Shown: positions 33,496 through 52,135, counted from the stretch's first letter. The stretch: 64,000 nt of DNA from Mycolicibacterium canariasense (GCF_002101555.1 NZ_LQOL01000034.1:48600-112599), one strand, 5' to 3'. Made by a program: numbers and translations. The notes: generated by a model not told the origin, from the letters alone.

Positions 33496-34262
33496 GCATC
33501 ACCCCGCTGACCGAGCGGGCCGACCGCGTCGCCGCAGCCGTCAAGCTGCACCGCGCCGTCGCACGTCGCCGCGCCGCACGCTTTCTCGCCGAAGGCCCCA
33601 ACCTCGTCGAGGCAGCGCTGCGGCGCGGTGTCGTATCCGAGGTGTTCGCCACCGCGGCGGCGCTCGATCGCTTCGGCGACCTGCTCGCCGACGCGCCCGT
33701 GTACGAGGTGACCGAACGCGCCGCGAAAGCGTTGTCGGACACCGTGACCCCGGTGGGTCTGGTGGCGGTATGCCGACTGCCCGAGGTGTCCGTCGCCGAC
33801 GTGTTGACCGGCGCGCGGCTGGTGGCGGTGGCGGTGGAGACCTCCGAACCGGGTAATGCCGGCACCCTCATCCGGCTCGCCGACGCCATGGGCGCCGATG
33901 CGGTGGTCCTGGCCGGTAATTCGGTCGACCCGTACAACGGCAAATGCCTGCGGTCATCGGCGGGCAGCATCTTCGCCGTGCCGGTGGTGCAGGCCGAGGA
34001 CACGCTGGATCTCATCGCCGCGATGCGCGACGCCGGGTTGCAGGTGCTGGCCACCACGCTGGACGGCGAGACGCCGCTGCCTGCAGCCGATCTGGCCGCG
34101 CCGACGGCGTGGCTGTTCGGCTCCGAGGCCCATGGGCTCGCGCCCGCCGTCGTCGCCGCCGCCGATGCCCGGGTGACCATCCCGATGCACGGCAGCGCCG
34201 AAAGCCTCAACGTCGCCGCGGCCGCGGCGATCTGTCTGTACGCCAGTTCGCAGGCTCTCTGA
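33492..34262 (+). CDS. tsnR: 23S rRNA/tRNA ribose methyltransferase, SpoU (TrmH) family, non-canonical start
   Basis: 256 residues if counted from CTG 33492. The conserved N-terminal substrate-binding domain ([30 protein letters not shown]) begins near 33530. The frame is closed by a stop at 33480-33482, and no ATG, GTG or TTG exists before a GTG at 33642, which would delete that domain. CTG 33492 overlaps the rplT TGA (CTGA) like the other coupled starts here; ATC 33498 and CTG 33507 are alternatives. The catalytic knot motifs are intact: [33 protein letters not shown] and [21 protein letters not shown]-dependent 2'-O-methylation is expected; target RNA uncertain. Confidence 0.85.
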   Translation: MSITPLTERADRVAAAVKLHRAVARRRAARFLAEGPNLVEAALRRGVVSEVFATAAALDRFGDLLADAPVYEVTERAAKALSDTVTPVGLVAVCRLPEVSVADVLTGARLVAVAVETSEPGNAGTLIRLADAMGADAVVLAGNSVDPYNGKCLRSSAGSIFAVPVVQAEDTLDLIAAMRDAGLQVLATTLDGETPLPAADLAAPTAWLFGSEAHGLAPAVVAAADARVTIPMHGSAESLNVAAAAAICLYASSQAL

Positions 34263-34291
34263 TGCCGAATGTCGGTTTCAGGCACGCTTTT

Positions 34292-34311
34292 TTGCGTCAT
34301 GTGTGACGCAA
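34292..34311. repeat. Perfect 8-bp inverted repeat between convergent genes
   Basis: TTGCGTCA-TGTG-TGACGCAA, directly after a run of T. It lies between the tsnR stop and the convergent tautomerase stop. The T-run precedes the plus-strand stem instead of following it, so it is not a standard terminator on either strand. Terminator-like or operator-like function is open. Confidence 0.55.
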
Positions 34312-34329
34312 TCGGACACTCGCCGGCTT

Positions 34330-34725
34330 TCACACGTTGACATCGAAGCCCAGGTCGACGTCGCAGGCCGCTTGACCGCCGCGGATACCCCAGTTCTCCA
34401 GGGAGCTCTCCCGCAGCAGGATGGTGACGTGGTCGCGCGGAATGCCCAAGGCGTGCAGCGCGTCGGTGATCTCGCGGTAGAGGTTGCGCTTGGCCTGGAC
34501 CGTGCGGCCGGCGAAACAATCGATGCCGACGAAGGTGTACAGCTCCGGTGTCGCGAGGCCGGGTGGTACAGCGAACCGGTGCGGTTCGTGAGACACCAGC
34601 CGAACGTGCTTGTCGACAACAGGGATCCGGAATGCCGCTACCAGCGCGCAGTGCACTGCGTCGATGATGGCGCCTTCTTCGGCTGGCGTGTATCGCCGTC
34701 GGACTTCGATGATGGTGCTGGGCAT
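34330..34725 (-). CDS. Tautomerase superfamily protein
   Basis: 131 residues beginning MPSTIIEVRR. Removal of the first Met would expose Pro1, the catalytic amino-terminal proline of the 4-oxalocrotonate tautomerase/MIF/cis-CaaD superfamily. The length equals two fused OCT-like units, as in MSAD and MIF-type members. The middle holds YTFVGIDCFAGRTVQAKRNLYREITDAL, typical of the second unit. It converges on tsnR and precedes an acyl-CoA dehydrogenase on the same strand downstream. Substrate unknown. Confidence 0.8.
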   Translation of the reverse strand: MPSTIIEVRRRYTPAEEGAIIDAVHCALVAAFRIPVVDKHVRLVSHEPHRFAVPPGLATPELYTFVGIDCFAGRTVQAKRNLYREITDALHALGIPRDHVTILLRESSLENWGIRGGQAACDVDLGFDVNV

Positions 34726-34768
34726 AGCGGATTTTCACACGGCGTACTGACGCCGGTCGCGCGAATAT

Positions 34769-36013
34769 TCACGCGTCCCGCAACAACCCCTTCGCCACGT
34801 GCGTGATCTGCACCTCGTTGCTGCCGGCATAGATCATCAGTGACTTCGCGTCGCGCGCCAGCTGTTCGACCCGGTATTCGGTCATGTAACCGTTACCGCC
34901 GAACAACTGCACCGCTTCCATCGCCACATCGGTGGCCGCCTGCGAGCAGTACCACTTGATCGCCGATGCTTCGGCCAGGGAAATCGGGACGCCCTGCTTG
35001 GCCGACTCGATCACCCGGAACAGCATGTTGCGCACGTTCATCCGCGCGACCTCCATGCCGGCCAGCTTCAGCTGGATCAACTGGAATTGGCCGATCTCCT
35101 TACCCCACAACACCCGGTTCTTGGCGTAGTCCACCGACAGCCGCAGACACTCCTCGATGACGCCCAGGGCCATCGCGGCGACGCCGATGCGCTCGGCGGA
35201 GAAGCTGGACCGTGCGCTGTCGCGGCCGTCTCCCGAGCTGTTGTCCTCGGTCTCGCCCAACAGGCGGTCACGGCCCAACCGCACGTTGTTGAAGAACAGC
35301 TCACCGGTCCGGGATGAGTGGATCCCCATCTTGCGGAACGGTTTCGACTGTACGAAGCCGTCCATCCCGCGGTCCAGCACGAACGTCAGCACCTTGCGGT
35401 CACGCTTGTCGCGTGCGTCGCCCTCGTCGAGCTTGGCGTACACCACCACGACATCGGCATCCGGCCCGTTGGTGATGAACGTCTTCTGCCCGTTGAGGAT
35501 GTAGTCGTCACCGTCGCGCGCGACGTACGACTTCATCCCGCCGAACGCGTCCGACCCGGAATCGGGCTCGGTGATGGCCCATGCGCCGATCTTCTCGTAG
35601 GTCACCAACCCGGGCAGCCAGCGTTCCTGCTGTGCCAGGGTGCCGCGGCTCTGGATGGTGGGCACCGTCAAGCCGAGGCTGACACCCATTCCCGTCACCA
35701 AACCCATGGATACCCGGCACAATTCGCTGATCAGGACGAAGCCCATGCCGGCCTGGTCGGGTCCGCCGCCGAACATGCTGCCGGAGGATTTGCCGGCCTT
35801 CCCGGTCTCTCCGGCCCGCAGCCGCGCCAGCCTGCGCTCCAGCGCTTCGCGCGCCATCGCGTCGATGCCGAAGGTGGCGAACAACTTCCGGACGACGGGG
35901 TAGGGCTCCATATCGCCGTCTTCGAGGGCGTCGATATTCGGCCGGATCTCCTTGTCGATGAATTCGCGCACCGCGTCGCGCACGGCGATATCGACGTCAG
36001 ACCAGTCCAGCAT
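34769..36013 (-). CDS. Acyl-CoA dehydrogenase
   Basis: 414 residues from ATG 36013. The FAD and substrate signatures are present: WAITEPDSGSDAFGGMKS (~residue 150), the NGQKTFITNGPDAD loop, and C-terminal QLFGGNGYMTEYRVEQLARDAKSLMIYAGSNEVQ. The catalytic Glu of the family is expected in the last region. Residues ~55-75 contain a glycine/lysine-rich insertion (AGETGKAGKSSGSMFGGG). The enzyme oxidises an acyl-CoA to the enoyl-CoA. It lies four bases after the DUF2236 gene and is probably co-transcribed with it. Chain-length preference cannot be predicted. Confidence 0.93.
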   Translation of the reverse strand: MLDWSDVDIAVRDAVREFIDKEIRPNIDALEDGDMEPYPVVRKLFATFGIDAMAREALERRLARLRAGETGKAGKSSGSMFGGGPDQAGMGFVLISELCRVSMGLVTGMGVSLGLTVPTIQSRGTLAQQERWLPGLVTYEKIGAWAITEPDSGSDAFGGMKSYVARDGDDYILNGQKTFITNGPDADVVVVYAKLDEGDARDKRDRKVLTFVLDRGMDGFVQSKPFRKMGIHSSRTGELFFNNVRLGRDRLLGETEDNSSGDGRDSARSSFSAERIGVAAMALGVIEECLRLSVDYAKNRVLWGKEIGQFQLIQLKLAGMEVARMNVRNMLFRVIESAKQGVPISLAEASAIKWYCSQAATDVAMEAVQLFGGNGYMTEYRVEQLARDAKSLMIYAGSNEVQITHVAKGLLRDA

Positions 36014-36017
36014 CGTG

Positions 36018-37073
36018 TCAGGCTGCCTTTCGTTTGGCCGCCGGCCTTCTGGGCGACGGGAGCCGGCCCAGCCCGGCCAGCGAGAAGGTGGTGTGCACCA
36101 GCGATCCGGCGCGGTCCAGCAGCGTCTTGTGCGGCGGCTGATAGTGCATGGACAGCCCGCGGCGGTCCTTCGGTGGCGCCATGAAGGCCGGCGCCTCCAC
36201 CAGCGGGGCATCCTCGGGCAGCTTGCCCGCGGCACGACGGTAGGCGGCCACCGCGCGGGGATGCAGCCGAATCTCGTCGGGCACCGCGAGGAAGGCCAGC
36301 TCGACCATCTTGCCCAGCAGTCGCAGCACCACCTCGTCGCCCGGTGTCCAGCGCATCCCGGCCTTCTCCCGCAGTGCCGGATCGAACAGCCCGGCGGCCA
36401 CCCAGCGCTGCGCCCCGACCATCGGCTTGAACAGCTGATCCCAGACCGGGGTCGGCATCAGCACGAACCACGGCTTGGGAATGCGGATGCTGAAGATGTC
36501 CATGGTGGCTCGGTTGATCTCGAGTTCGTCGCGGCACTTGTGGTCCCAGTACTCGCAGAAGTCCTCCCAGGTGGCCGGCACGGGCCGCATGCTCATCCCG
36601 TACATCCGGTACCACTGCACGTGCTCGTCGAACAGTTGTCGTTTCTCGGCCTCGGTCAGCCCGCCGCAGAAGTACTCCGCCGTCTTGATGATGAGCATGA
36701 AGAAGGTGGCGTGCGCCCAATAGAAGGTCTCCGGATTGAGCGCGTGGTAGCGCCGGCCGGTGTCGTCGACACCCTTGATGTCGTGATGGAAGCTCTTGAT
36801 CTGCTCCCCGGTCTCGGCGGCACGGTCACCGTCGTAGACCACGCCCATGATCGGGTACACCGATCGGGCCACCCGCTGCAACGGTTCGCGCAGCAGGATC
36901 GAGTGCTCCTCCACCGCGGCACCGAGTTGCGGGTACATGTTCTGGATCGACCCGATCCACACCCCGAGCAATCCCGTCCGCAGATCGCCGAAGTACTTCC
37001 AGGTGAGCGAGTCGGGGCCGAGCGGGATGCCGGGCTGAGTATCGGTACCGGCGCGGGAGTGTGCTGTTGTCAT
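36018..37073 (-). CDS. DUF2236 heme oxygenase-like protein (MpaB family), Rv1645c type
   Basis: 351 residues from ATG 37073, which has a GAGGA ribosome site and gives the same length I recall for M. tuberculosis Rv1645c. The DUF2236 core is clear: WKYFGDLRTGLLG, EPLQRVARSVYPIMGVVYDG, WAHATFFMLIIKTAEYF, and DEHVQWYRMYGMSMRPVPATWEDFCEYWD. In the latex-clearing relative this fold binds heme b through His and Arg; the conserved H in WAHAT is a candidate ligand. Substrate unknown. It is the first gene of a unit with the acyl-CoA dehydrogenase and sits under an operator-like repeat. Confidence 0.85.
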   Translation of the reverse strand: MTTAHSRAGTDTQPGIPLGPDSLTWKYFGDLRTGLLGVWIGSIQNMYPQLGAAVEEHSILLREPLQRVARSVYPIMGVVYDGDRAAETGEQIKSFHHDIKGVDDTGRRYHALNPETFYWAHATFFMLIIKTAEYFCGGLTEAEKRQLFDEHVQWYRMYGMSMRPVPATWEDFCEYWDHKCRDELEINRATMDIFSIRIPKPWFVLMPTPVWDQLFKPMVGAQRWVAAGLFDPALREKAGMRWTPGDEVVLRLLGKMVELAFLAVPDEIRLHPRAVAAYRRAAGKLPEDAPLVEAPAFMAPPKDRRGLSMHYQPPHKTLLDRAGSLVHTTFSLAGLGRLPSPRRPAAKRKAA

Positions 37074-37098
37074 GGCGTCCTCGCTGACGAAACCCACG

Positions 37099-37136
37099 GT
37101 TGTCCGGCCAGCCTATTCTTGACAACGTGCGTTGTC
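37099..37136. promoter_or_regulatory. Three GTTGTC half-sites upstream of the DUF2236 operon
   Basis: GTTGTC (37099-37104), then a perfect pair GACAAC-GTGC-GTTGTC (37121-37136). The minus-strand -10 candidate TAGGCT (about 37113-37118) lies between the half-sites. This is the shape of a TetR-type operator; the regulator is not encoded nearby. Confidence 0.55.
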
Positions 37137-37257
37137 CATCACCTCCGTGACGCTGTGACGGACCGGCGATCAGGCCGCCGCACGGCCGTGACCTGCCGCT
37201 TTCGACATGTGAGCAAGGTCGTCCCAGGACGCGATTGCCGCTACCGGTGGTGCCACC

Positions 37258-37263
37258 TATCGT
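37258..37263 (+). promoter_or_regulatory. -10 hexamer of the cyclase gene (leaderless)
   Basis: TATCGT followed by six bases and the GTG at 37270. It supports both the start codon and a leaderless message for the cyclase. Confidence 0.65.
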
Positions 37264-37269
37264 GGCGTC

Positions 37270-39976
<2,707 letters not shown>

Positions 39977-39977
<1 letters not shown>

Positions 39978-42463
39978 TGCGTATTCCGTACAGCTGGCTC
40001 CGCGACGTGATCCGGGCCGGCGCGCCGGGCTGGGATGTGGGTGTCGACGAGCTGGAGCAGACGCTGATCCGCATCGGCCACGAGGTCGAGGAGATCCTGC
40101 CGGTCGGTCCGGTCACCGGTCCGCTCACCGTGGGGCGGGTCGTCGAGATCGAGGAGCTCACCGAGTTCAAGAAGCCGATCCGGGCCTGCAAGGTCGACGT
40201 CGGCGAAGCCGAGCCGCGCGACATCGTCTGCGGGGCACGCAACTTCGCGGTCGGCGACCTGGTGGCGGTGGCTCTGCCGGGCACCACGCTTCCCGGGGAC
40301 TTCACCATCGCCAAGCGCAAGACGTACGGCCGCACCTCCGACGGGATGATCTGCTCGGCCGCCGAACTGAACCTGGGCGCCGACCAGTCCGGCATCATCG
40401 TGCTCCCGCCGGGCACCGCCGAACCGGGGGACTCGGGCATCGAGGTGCTCGGGCTCGACGACGTGGTGTTCAACTTGGCGATCACGCCGGACCGCGGGTA
40501 CTGCCTGTCCATCCGCGGCATGGCCCGCGATATCGCCTGCGCGTTGGACCTCGACTTCGTCGACCCCGCCGACGTCCCGGCGCTGCCCGTGCAGGGGGAG
40601 GCCTGGCCGCTGACCGTGCAGCCCGGCACCGGCGTGCAGCGGTTCGGGCTGCGGCCCGTCACCGGCATCGACCCGGCCGCGGTGTCGCCGTGGTGGTTGC
40701 AGCGCCGGCTGCTGCTGTCCGGGATCCGGGCCATCTCGCCCGCGGTGGATGTCACCAACTACGTCATGCTCGAGATCGGGCATCCGATGCACGCGCACGA
40801 CCGGTCGCTGATCACCGGCGGGTTCACCGTGCGCTTCGCCGAGCAGGGGGAGAAGGTGGTGACGCTCGACGACGTCACCCGCACCCTCAACGCCGGTGAT
40901 GTGCTGATCGTCGACGACGTGGCCACCGCGGCCATCGGCGGTGTGATGGGCGCCGGCACCACCGAGGTGCGCGACACCACCACCGATGTGCTGTTGGAGG
41001 CCGCGGTGTGGGATCCGGCCGCGGTGTCGCGTACCCAACGCCGCCTGCACCTGACCAGCGAGGCCGGCCGTCGTTACGAGCGCACAGTGGACCCGGCCAT
41101 CTCGGTCGCGGCCCTGGACCGCTGCGCCAGCCTGCTGGCCGAGATTGCCGGTGGCACAGTCGAACCCACCCTGACCGATTGGCGCGGTGACCCGCCGCGC
41201 GAGGACTGGTCACACCCGCCGGTGAGCATGCCGCTGGATCTGCCCGACCGCACCGCAGGCGTGACCTACGCCGAGGGTGTGACGCCGAGGCGGCTGCGTC
41301 AGATCGGCGCGCAGGTGTCGGTGGCCGACGGTGTGGTGACCGCGGTGCCGCCGAGCTGGCGCCCCGACCTGCGGGAACCCGCCGACCTGGTCGAGGAGGT
41401 GCTGCGCCTGGAAGGGCTGGACCTCATTCCGTCGGTGCTGCCGCACGCCCCGGCCGGGCGCGGGCTGACCCCGATCCAGAAGCGCAGGCGTGCGGTGGGC
41501 AAGTCGCTCGCCCTGACCGGTTTCGTCGAGGTGCTGCCGACGCCGTTCCTGCCCGCCGGGGTGTTCGACACCTGGGGTCTGGACCCGAGCGATCCGCGTT
41601 GCAACACCACCCGGGTACTCAACCCGCTGGAGGCCGACCGGCCCGAGCTGGCGACGACACTGCTTCCCGGCCTGCTGGAGGCGTTGGCGCGCAACGTGTC
41701 CCGCGGTGCGGTGGACGCCGCGCTGTTCGCCATCGCCGAGGTGGTGCTGCCGACGCCGCAGACCCGCGCGGTGGACCGCATCCCGACCGACCGGCGACCC
41801 ACCGACGAGGAGATCGCCGCGCTGGACGCCTCACTACCGCGTCAACCCGAACATGTCGGCGTGGTGCTCACCGGGCTGCGCGAACCGGCCGGCCCGTGGG
41901 GGCCGGGACGCAAGGTGGAGGCGGCCGACGCCTTCGAGGCGGTGCGGGTGATCGGCCGGGCCGCCGGCGTCGACCTCACGCTGCGCGCCGCCCAGGAATT
42001 GCCGTGGCATCCGGGCCGCTGCGCCGAGGTGTTCGCCGGGGAGGTGTCCGTCGGTTTCGCCGGGCAATTGCACCCCGCCGTCATCGAGCGGATGGGCCTG
42101 CCCAAGGGCACCTGCGCCGTGGAGTTGGACCTGGATGCCGTGCCGATCGTGGAACGGCTGCCCGCCCCGGCGGTGTCGCCGTTCCCGGCGGTCTTCCAGG
42201 ATGTCAGCCTCGTCGTCGCCGAGGACGTCGCGGCTCAGTCGGTCATCGACGTGGTCCGGGCCGGGGCCGGTGAGCTGCTGGAGGATGTCCGGCTGTTCGA
42301 CGTCTACACCGGTCCGCAGATCGGGGAGGGGCGCAAGTCCCTGACGTTGGCGCTGCGGTTCCGCGCCGCCGACCGCACCCTGACCGAGGACGAGGCCAGC
42401 GCCGCCCGCGACGCCGCCGTGGCCGCCGCCGCGACCCAACTCGACGCCACCCAGCGCGCCTGA
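39977..42463 (+). CDS. pheT: Phenylalanyl-tRNA synthetase beta subunit
   Basis: 828 residues, normal length. The N-terminal B1/EMAP-like RNA-binding region is visible ([26 protein letters not shown]). B3/B4 editing and B5 domains follow, then the inactive synthetase-like core ([19 protein letters not shown]). The C-terminal ferredoxin-fold anticodon-binding domain is present ([14 protein letters not shown]). It is translationally coupled to pheS by the TGATG overlap. Confidence 0.98.
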
Positions 42464-42552
42464 CCCGTCCCCGCCCAATTGTGCAAACGGGCGGAAAAGT
42501 GCGAGTGGAATCGGGCGAAACGTCAATCTCGGCGCGAGCCCGATCTAATGAG

Positions 42553-44828
<2,276 letters not shown>

Positions 44829-44832
<4 letters not shown>

Positions 44833-45709
44833 CCACCGGGTCGACGTCCACCAGCACCAAGGCACAGGTACTGGCCGAAGCGCTGCCCTGGCTCAAACAA
44901 CTCCACGGCAAGATCGTCGTGATCAAGTACGGCGGCAACGCCATGACCGACGACACCCTCAAGGCCGCCTTCGCCGCCGACATGGTGTACCTGCGCAACT
45001 GCGGTGTGCACCCCGTCGTGGTGCACGGCGGCGGCCCGCAGATCAGCGCCATGCTCAAGAAACTCGGCATCGACGGTGAGTTCAAGGGTGGATTCCGGGT
45101 CACCACACCGGAGGTGCTCGACGTGGCGCGGATGGTGTTGTTCGGTCAGGTGGGTCGTGAGCTGGTCGGCTTGATCAACGCCCACGGCCCGTACGCAGTC
45201 GGGATCACCGGTGAGGATGCCCACCTGCTCACCGCGGTACGGCGCAGTGTCCTGGTCGACGGCGTGCCCACCGATATCGGACTGGTCGGCGACGTCGAGC
45301 AGGTCAACGCCGCGGCTGTGCTGGATCTCATTGCGGCTGGGCGGATTCCGGTGATCTCCACCATCGCCCCCGACAAGGACGGCGTGGTGCACAACATCAA
45401 CGCCGACACCGCGGCGGCCGCGGTGGCCGAGGCGCTCGGCGCCGAGAAGCTGCTGATGCTCACCGATGTCGAAGGGCTGTACACGGACTGGCCGGACCGC
45501 GCGTCGCTGGTCAGCGAAATCGACACCGCAGCACTGACCCAGCTGCTGCCGAAACTGGAATCGGGCATGGTGCCCAAGATCGAGGCGTGCCTGCGGGCCG
45601 TGAACAACGGGGTGCCGAGCGCACACGTCATCGACGGCCGCGTCGAACATTGTGTCCTCGTCGAACTTTTCACCGACGAAGGCACCGGAACCAAGGTGGT
45701 GAACCCCTC

Positions 45710-45713
<4 letters not shown>
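44829..45713 (+). CDS. argB: Acetylglutamate kinase
   Basis: 294 residues from GTG 44829, coupled to argJ by GTGA. Phosphorylates N-acetylglutamate, the arginine-inhibited control step. Signatures: [15 protein letters not shown] (phosphate loop Lys), [10 protein letters not shown], and the C-terminal GTKV(V) region [25 protein letters not shown]. An N-terminal helix before the kinase core ([13 protein letters not shown]) is the type found in arginine-sensitive hexameric enzymes. Confidence 0.98.
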
Positions 45714-47820
<2,107 letters not shown>

Positions 47821-47823
47821 CCC

Positions 47824-48300
47824 ATGAGCACCCCGACCCGGGTCGGACGCCAGGCCCGCATCGTAGCGCTGCTGTCCGCGAACGCGGTGAGCAGTCAGGG
47901 CGAGCTGGCCGCGATGCTCGCCGCGGAGGGCATCGAGGTCACCCAGGCGACGCTGTCGCGTGACCTGGAGGAGCTCGGTGCGGTCAAGCTGCGCGGCGCC
48001 GACGGCGGTGTGGGCGTGTACGTGGTGCCCGAGGACGGCAGCCCGGTGCGCGGGGTGTCCGGCGGCACCGAACGGGTGACCAAGCTGCTGGGCGAACTGT
48101 TGGTGTCCACCGACGCCAGCGCCAACCTGGCCGTGCTGCGCACCCCGCCGGGGGCGGCGCACTACCTGGCCAGCGCCATCGACCGGGCATCGTTGCCCCA
48201 GGTGGTGGGCACCATCGCCGGTGATGACACCATCTTCGTGATAGCGCGGGAGCCGATGACCGGTGCCGAGCTCGCGACCATGTTCGAAAACTTGAAATAG
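47824..48300 (+). CDS. argR: Arginine repressor
   Basis: 158 residues, three bases after argF. The N-terminal winged helix recognises DNA ([30 protein letters not shown]), and the C-terminal oligomerisation domain binds arginine ([16 protein letters not shown], with the key Asp pair). It forms hexamers in the presence of arginine and should bind the box at 42553-42580, closing a negative feedback loop inside its own operon. Confidence 0.98.
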   Translation: MSTPTRVGRQARIVALLSANAVSSQGELAAMLAAEGIEVTQATLSRDLEELGAVKLRGADGGVGVYVVPEDGSPVRGVSGGTERVTKLLGELLVSTDASANLAVLRTPPGAAHYLASAIDRASLPQVVGTIAGDDTIFVIAREPMTGAELATMFENLK

Positions 48301-48329
48301 CAGTTCAGAGAAATAAGGGAGATCAACGA

Positions 48330-49529
48330 ATGTCCGAACGCGTCATCCTGGCGTATTCCGGCGGTCTGGACACCTCGGTCGCGATCAGCTGGATCGGCAA
48401 GGAGACCGGGCGCGAGGTGGTGGCCGTGGCCATCGACCTGGGCCAGGGCGGCGAGGATATGGAGGTCGTGCGGCAGCGTGCGCTGGACTGCGGCGCCGTC
48501 GAGGCCGTCGTCGTCGACGCGCGGGACGAGTTCGCCAACGAGTACTGCCTGCCGACCATCCAGTCCAACGCGCTGTACATGGACCGCTACCCGCTGGTGT
48601 CGGCCATCAGCCGGCCGCTGATCGTCAAGCATCTGGTCAAGGCCGCCCGCGAGCACGGCGGCGGCACCGTCGCGCACGGCTGCACCGGTAAGGGCAACGA
48701 CCAGGTGCGCTTCGAGGTCGGCTTTGCGTCGCTGGCACCGGATCTGCAGGTGCTGGCCCCCGTCCGGGATTACGCGTGGACCCGGGAGAAGGCCATCGCC
48801 TTCGCCGAGGAAAACGACATCCCGATCAACGTCACCAAACGGTCGCCGTTCTCGATCGACCAGAACGTGTGGGGCCGCGCGGTGGAAACCGGCTTCCTGG
48901 AACACCTCTGGAACGCGCCGACCAAGGACGTCTACGACTACACCGAGGACCCGACGCTCAACTGGAGCACTCCCGACGAGGTGATCGTCGGCTTCGACAA
49001 GGGTGTGCCGACCTCCATCGACGGCAGGCCCGTCACGGTGCTGGAGGCCATCGTCGAGCTCAACCGCCGTGCCGGGGCCCAGGGCGTGGGCCGGCTCGAC
49101 GTGGTGGAGGACCGCCTGGTCGGCATCAAGAGCCGCGAGATCTACGAGGCCCCGGGGGCGATGGTGCTCATCACCGCGCACACCGAGCTGGAACACGTCA
49201 CCCTGGAGCGTGAACTGGGCCGCTACAAGCGCGGCACCGACCAGAAGTGGGGCGAGCTGGTCTACGACGGCCTCTGGTACTCGCCGCTCAAGCGCGCCCT
49301 GGAGGCGTTCGTCGCGCACACCCAGGAGCACGTCACCGGCGAGATCCGGCTGGTGCTGCACGGCGGGCACATCGCCGTCAACGGCCGGCGCAGCCCGACC
49401 TCGCTGTACGACTTCAACCTGGCCACCTACGACGAAGGTGACAGCTTCGACCAGTCGTCGGCCAAGGGTTTCGTGCACGTGCACGGCCTGTCGTCGAAGA
49501 TCTCGGCCAAGCGCGACCTCGGTCTGTAG
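48330..49529 (+). CDS. argG: Argininosuccinate synthase
   Basis: 399 residues. The ATP pyrophosphatase loop [11 protein letters not shown] is at residue ~8. Citrulline and aspartate sites follow ([21 protein letters not shown]). Condenses citrulline with aspartate. A good AGGGAGA ribosome site precedes the ATG; the 29-base gap after argR is the largest in the operon. Confidence 0.98.
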   Translation: MSERVILAYSGGLDTSVAISWIGKETGREVVAVAIDLGQGGEDMEVVRQRALDCGAVEAVVVDARDEFANEYCLPTIQSNALYMDRYPLVSAISRPLIVKHLVKAAREHGGGTVAHGCTGKGNDQVRFEVGFASLAPDLQVLAPVRDYAWTREKAIAFAEENDIPINVTKRSPFSIDQNVWGRAVETGFLEHLWNAPTKDVYDYTEDPTLNWSTPDEVIVGFDKGVPTSIDGRPVTVLEAIVELNRRAGAQGVGRLDVVEDRLVGIKSREIYEAPGAMVLITAHTELEHVTLERELGRYKRGTDQKWGELVYDGLWYSPLKRALEAFVAHTQEHVTGEIRLVLHGGHIAVNGRRSPTSLYDFNLATYDEGDSFDQSSAKGFVHVHGLSSKISAKRDLGL

Positions 49530-50939
<1,410 letters not shown>

Positions 50940-50940
50940 G

Positions 50941-50946
50941 TACTAT
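50941..50946 (+). promoter_or_regulatory. -10 hexamer for the envelope-protein operon after argH
   Basis: TACTAT directly after the argH stop and eight bases before the ATG at 50955, so the leader is zero to two bases long. It makes the three-gene set independent of the arg operon. Confidence 0.55.
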
Positions 50947-50954
50947 CGGCAGCC

Positions 50955-51572
50955 ATGGAGCCCGGGGGGAGCGCCGCCACACCGACCGTGGGCGTCCGGC
51001 AGCGTCTGTGGCGCTGGGTCTCGGGGTGGGGCTTCAAGGAGTGGCGCCGGGTGGCATTGGTGGCCGTGCTCGCCGGCACGGCGGCATTCGGCGGACTGGA
51101 CACCGTCAACGACCACATCACCGACATCGCGCCCGGCGAGGCGTTCAACACCGGTGAATTCGAGATGACGGTGCAGCGCGCCACCCTGGTCACCGAGGTG
51201 CGGGCGGGCGATCGCGTGCTCTTCGCGGCGAAGCCGGGCAGCCACTACCTCGGCCTGGTGGTCACCGCGCACAACATCGGCACCCTGCCCGGTGTCGTCG
51301 ACAAGCCGATCCGGCTGATCGACCAGCCCGCCGCCGAAGCGCTGGCCCCCATGCGGATGGCCGACGGCACGATCGCCGGACGGCTGGGACCCGGGCTCAC
51401 CGACGAGATCGTGCTGCTGTGGCGGCTGCCCGAGCACGCGCTCGCCGTCGGCGCGCAGCTGCCGGTCCGGGTCTACAAAGAAGTACGCAAGGCCAGCGTC
51501 ACCGCGGGACAGGCCTGGGTGCGCGGCGACGACTACGCCCAGTTGACGGTGCCCGTGCGAGGCCGACCGTGA
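50955..51572 (+). CDS. Single-pass membrane protein with an extracytoplasmic beta domain (1 of 3)
   Basis: 205 residues. A charged cytosolic N-terminus (~30 residues) is followed by one membrane helix (WRRVALVAVLAGTAAFGGLD, ~32-50). An extracytoplasmic domain follows with EFEMTVQRATLVTEV and HYLGLVVTAHNIGTLPGVV, the pattern of a DUF4352-like immunoglobulin fold. No lipobox. First of three overlapping genes of the same build. Function unknown. Confidence 0.78.
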   Translation: MEPGGSAATPTVGVRQRLWRWVSGWGFKEWRRVALVAVLAGTAAFGGLDTVNDHITDIAPGEAFNTGEFEMTVQRATLVTEVRAGDRVLFAAKPGSHYLGLVVTAHNIGTLPGVVDKPIRLIDQPAAEALAPMRMADGTIAGRLGPGLTDEIVLLWRLPEHALAVGAQLPVRVYKEVRKASVTAGQAWVRGDDYAQLTVPVRGRP

Positions 51573-52135
51573 GGCGGGCGCTGTATGCGGCGGTCAGCAC
51601 CGTGGTGATCGCGGCGGCGGCGTGGATGTGGCACAACCTGCCCACCCCCGACGACGTGTACGCCTCCTTCGACGTGCATGCCGGCATGGGCGAGCGTGCC
51701 ACCGGCGACGCGATCACGGCCCAAGTCACCGGCGTGCGCATCGGCCCGCGGATCCACAAGAAGCTGAACCGGCCCGCCCTCGTCGACGCCCTCGGCACCT
51801 GGGTCGCCATCGACGGGGAGGCCATGACCACCCGGACCGACCAAGTGCCCACCGTCGACCTGCTCGTCGGTCCGAACACCTACGTGCCGACCAACCGGCT
51901 CGGCTTCACCGCACTCACCGGCAACCTGACCCCCGGTATCGCCGTCCGCAGTTCGTGGATCTTCGACGTCCCGCCGGAGCTCGTGGCGCCCGGCGCACCG
52001 ACCATCACCCTGCGGGTCTGGGTGAACGACTGGCGCCAGGACTCACGCCTGGTCATGGCGATCCCGCTCGACGATCCACGGGTACAGCGCACCGACGTCA
52101 TCGACTTCGCACCCGCCACGCAGGTCGGAACATGA
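51569..52135 (+). CDS. Single-pass membrane or secreted protein with a beta domain (2 of 3)
   Basis: 188 residues from GTG 51569, coupled to the previous gene by GTGA. Short N-terminal helix (ALYAAVSTVVIAAAAWMWH), then an all-beta domain (GDAITAQVTGVRIGPRIHKK; LGTWVAIDGEAMTTRTDQVPTVDLLVG; ITLRVWVNDWRQDSRLVMAIPL). Similar layout to its neighbours, pointing to gene duplication. Function unknown. Confidence 0.78.
   Translation: MRRALYAAVSTVVIAAAAWMWHNLPTPDDVYASFDVHAGMGERATGDAITAQVTGVRIGPRIHKKLNRPALVDALGTWVAIDGEAMTTRTDQVPTVDLLVGPNTYVPTNRLGFTALTGNLTPGIAVRSSWIFDVPPELVAPGAPTITLRVWVNDWRQDSRLVMAIPLDDPRVQRTDVIDFAPATQVGT

Noticed and set aside
33642..34262. tsnR starting at GTG 33642
   Set aside because: It would delete the conserved [12 protein letters not shown] substrate-binding domain.
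34292..34311. Rho-independent terminator for tsnR
   Set aside because: The T-run precedes the stem on the plus strand and no U-tract follows on either strand.
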